DNA from: Mucilaginibacter sp. Bleaf8
GTDB lineage: Bacteria; Bacteroidota; Bacteroidia; Sphingobacteriales; Sphingobacteriaceae
Direction of reading: 5' to 3'
NCBI RefSeq assembly: GCF_018390515.1
Contig: NZ_JAHBBK010000002.1
Location: forward strand, 124,001 to 188,000
Length of the DNA: 64,000 nucleotides
In this document: positions 61,734 through 64,000 of the stretch, one piece after another
How the letters are laid out: the number at the start of each line of letters is the position of its first letter
Numbering within the stretch: the stretch's first letter is position 1
Position numbers and translations under genes: made by a program
Notes under the pieces: generated by a model
Told to the model about the DNA's origin: nothing
The model's database searches: none
The model's input: the letters and a program-made list of their open reading frames with translations, nothing else

Positions 61734-64000
61734 ATGGATCAAGCTAATTGTAACCAGCAGGGCCTTTACCGGCCGGAATTTGAGCACGACTCCTGCGGAA
61801 CCGGCTTTATAGCTAATATTAATGGGCATAAGTCGAACCAGATCATCGACGATGCGCTTACCATGCTCGAAAATATGGAGCATCGCGGCGCATGCGGATG
61901 TGATCCAGACTCGGGCGATGGCGCCGGTATACTGATTCAGTTACCACACGAGTTTCTGATGGAAGAATGTTCTAATAATCTGGAAGTAAGTTTACCTATG
62001 CCCGGCGAGTACGGTGTAGGGATGCTTTTTTTTCCAAAAGATGGAACGCTTAAAAAAGCCTGCCGCACTATTATTACCAATGCTATTGAAAAGCTTGGTT
62101 TGCCACTGCTCGGTTTCCGCAAAGTACCGGTTGATCCATCAGTAATTGGTGAAACTGCCCGCATGGCGGAACCCGATGTAGAGCAGGTGTTTGTATTACG
62201 GCCAGCCAATATTAATAATACCGAAGATTTTGAGCGCAAGCTATATGTGCTGCGTCGCTACATAAATAAAACCGTAACTGAAACTGTGCCTGATGCGGGT
62301 GAGTATTTTTACTTTACCTCTTTCTCTTGCAAAACTATGGTTTACAAGGGGCAGGTGACCACTTACCAGTTGCGCAAATATTACAGTGATCTTTCCGATT
62401 CGCGTATTGCATCGGGCTTTGCCATGATTCACTCGCGTTTCTCAACCAATACCTTCCCGTCATGGAAACTGGCACAGCCTTTCAGGCTCATTGCCCATAA
62501 CGGTGAAATCAATACCCTTACCGGTAACTTGAACTGGTTCTACTCGGGTGTGAAATCGCTGGCATCATCCTACTTTACCAGCGAGGAGATGGAGATGCTG
62601 TTGCCGGTGATCGATAATAATCAGTCGGACTCTGCCTGCCTGGATAATATTGTCGAAATACTATTACATTCGGGGCGTTCGCTGCCGCATGTAATGATGA
62701 TGCTGATACCTGAGGCCTGGGATGGTAATGAGCAGATGGATCCGATTAAGAGAGCATTTTATGAATACCATGCCTCATTAATGGAGCCATGGGACGGCCC
62801 GGCCGCTATTACGTTTACCGATGGTAAACTGGTTGGCGCCTTGCTTGATCGTAACGGCTTGCGCCCATTGCGTTACGCCGTTACCAGTGACGGGCGTGTT
62901 ATTGCCGCATCCGAAGCTGGCGTATTAACGCTTGATGAAAGCACTGTTGTAACGAAAGGTCGTTTGCAACCAGGCAAAATGCTGCTGATAGATACCGAGC
63001 AGAGCAAAATTATTACCGACGAAGAAATTAAAATGCAAGTGGCCAGCCGTCAGCCTTACGGCCGCTGGCTCGAAAACTATAAAATACAGTTAGGCGAACT
63101 GGCCGAGCCGCGTTTGGCTTTTGCCAGCTTAACGCCTGATTCTGTATTCCGTTATCAGCAGGTATTTGGCTATACCCGCGAGGATATTGATACCATCATT
63201 AAACCGATGGCGCTGGATGGCAAAGAACCCGTAGGTTCAATGGGCACAGATATACCATTGGCTATCCTATCCGACAAGCCACAGCATATTTCTAACTACT
63301 TTAAGCAATTTTTTGCTCAGGTAACCAATCCGCCGATAGACCCAATTCGTGAGCGGTTAGTGATGAGTTTGGCTACCTTTATTGGTAACAACGGTAACTT
63401 GCTGGATGAGGATAAGATGCATTGCCACGGCGTGATGCTGAAACACCCGATACTGAAAAGCCATCAGTTGGAAAAACTGCGCAGTATTGATACCGGCTTG
63501 TTTCACGCCAAAACGCTGCAAACTTATTTCAAAGCCGATGGTCAACCCGGTTCTTTAGAAAAAGGTATTGCCCGCCTTTGTCGCTATGCCGAAGATGCGG
63601 TGGAAGATGGTTTTGAGGTATTGATTCTGTCAGACCGTGCGCTTGACTCTGAGCATGCGCCTATACCTTCGTTATTGGCTGTATCAGCCGTGCATCATCA
63701 CCTTATTAAAAAAGGTTGCCGCGGTTCGGTAGGCTTGGTAGTTGAGGCTGGAGATGTTTGGGAAGTGCACCACTTTGCCTGTTTGCTGGCTTTTGGTGCT
63801 ACGGCCATTAATCCCTATCTGGCATTATCTACTATTGAAACCATCAAAAACAATGGCAGCCTGGAAACCGAGCTGCATAATAAAGCACTGCATAAAAACT
63901 ATGTTAAAGCAGTATGCGATGGCTTATTGAAGATATTCTCTAAAATGGGTATATCAACCCTGCAATCTTATCACGGTTCACAGGTGTTCGAGATATTGGG
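61734..64000 (+). CDS. gltB: Glutamate synthase large subunit, 3' end outside window
   Basis: The ATG at 61734 opens a frame that stays open to the end of the window (755 codons seen of about 1500). MDQANCNQQG is followed by HDSCGTGFIANI, where C21 would become the N-terminal nucleophile of the glutamine amidotransferase domain after propeptide removal. Then come EHRGACGCDPDSGDGAGI and HNGEINTL motifs, with GLRPLRY in the class-II amidotransferase core. With the small subunit it makes two glutamates from glutamine and 2-oxoglutarate. Confidence 0.95.
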   Translation, partial: MDQANCNQQGLYRPEFEHDSCGTGFIANINGHKSNQIIDDALTMLENMEHRGACGCDPDSGDGAGILIQLPHEFLMEECSNNLEVSLPMPGEYGVGMLFFPKDGTLKKACRTIITNAIEKLGLPLLGFRKVPVDPSVIGETARMAEPDVEQVFVLRPANINNTEDFERKLYVLRRYINKTVTETVPDAGEYFYFTSFSCKTMVYKGQVTTYQLRKYYSDLSDSRIASGFAMIHSRFSTNTFPSWKLAQPFRLIAHNGEINTLTGNLNWFYSGVKSLASSYFTSEEMEMLLPVIDNNQSDSACLDNIVEILLHSGRSLPHVMMMLIPEAWDGNEQMDPIKRAFYEYHASLMEPWDGPAAITFTDGKLVGALLDRNGLRPLRYAVTSDGRVIAASEAGVLTLDESTVVTKGRLQPGKMLLIDTEQSKIITDEEIKMQVASRQPYGRWLENYKIQLGELAEPRLAFASLTPDSVFRYQQVFGYTREDIDTIIKPMALDGKEPVGSMGTDIPLAILSDKPQHISNYFKQFFAQVTNPPIDPIRERLVMSLATFIGNNGNLLDEDKMHCHGVMLKHPILKSHQLEKLRSIDTGLFHAKTLQTYFKADGQPGSLEKGIARLCRYAEDAVEDGFEVLILSDRALDSEHAPIPSLLAVSAVHHHLIKKGCRGSVGLVVEAGDVWEVHHFACLLAFGATAINPYLALSTIETIKNNGSLETELHNKALHKNYVKAVCDGLLKIFSKMGISTLQSYHGSQVFEIL

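Noticed and set aside
1..64000. CRISPR arrays or rRNA genes
   Set aside because: No regularly spaced direct repeats of 25-45 bases and no rRNA-like sequence were seen.

Overview
The window looks like chromosome of a Bacteroidota bacterium, most likely Sphingobacteriaceae (Mucilaginibacter/Pedobacter type). This rests on the protein families present (DUF2147, an Omp85-like barrel with a kinase-like front, M16 peptidase, a YCF48/BNR-type secreted protein, a multi-PAS histidine kinase with lone receivers), a Bacteroidota-type -7 box (TANNTTTG) upstream of a tRNA, and a Bacteroidota-style phage baseplate protein. The genus is inference; no rRNA is present.

Layout: (1) 1-15.9 kb is housekeeping and accessory chromosome: a GAF-like protein (partial), PAP2 phosphatase, a large barrel protein, a two-component cluster (two receivers and a six-PAS kinase), two MBL hydrolases, a methyltransferase, a lipoprotein, and an abasic-site pair (SRAP/YedK next to an endonuclease III-like glycosylase). 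A repeat-rich non-coding patch (15.0-15.2 kb) follows. (2) 16.2-18.7 kb is an AT-rich islet on the minus strand (small membrane ORF, SMI1/KNR4 protein, interrupted KAP NTPase) with three copies of a ~75-bp imperfect palindrome. (3) 18.8-25.5 kb carries RtcB, a family-39 glycosyltransferase, two identical tRNA-Lys genes, a BNR protein, DUF2147 and two tRNA-Leu genes. (4) 26.1-49.3 kb is one long minus-strand block of phage genes: terminase small and large subunits, tail and baseplate genes, tape measure, ClpP-type protease, major capsid, portal, fibres, endolysin and holin. It has no integrase, transposase, excisionase, replication or DNA-modification gene, and its gene order is not the usual one. 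(5) 49.5-53.3 kb holds small genes, including an S24 (LexA/CI-like) repressor that may or may not control the phage block. (6) 53.4-64 kb is core chromosome again: M16 peptidase, two His/Tyr/Arg-rich secreted proteins around an RRM protein, a sugar operon (two glycosyltransferases and a HAD phosphatase) facing a second HAD phosphatase, and the start of glutamate synthase large subunit (gltB), which runs off the window.

Most unusual points: the integrase-less phage/GTA-like block; a gene in it whose coding sense changes frame at a nine-T run; a ~93% identical tandem duplication of a membrane protein in the same block; the palindromic repeats immediately 3' of the islet genes; and the in-frame stop just after the Walker A motif of the KAP NTPase.
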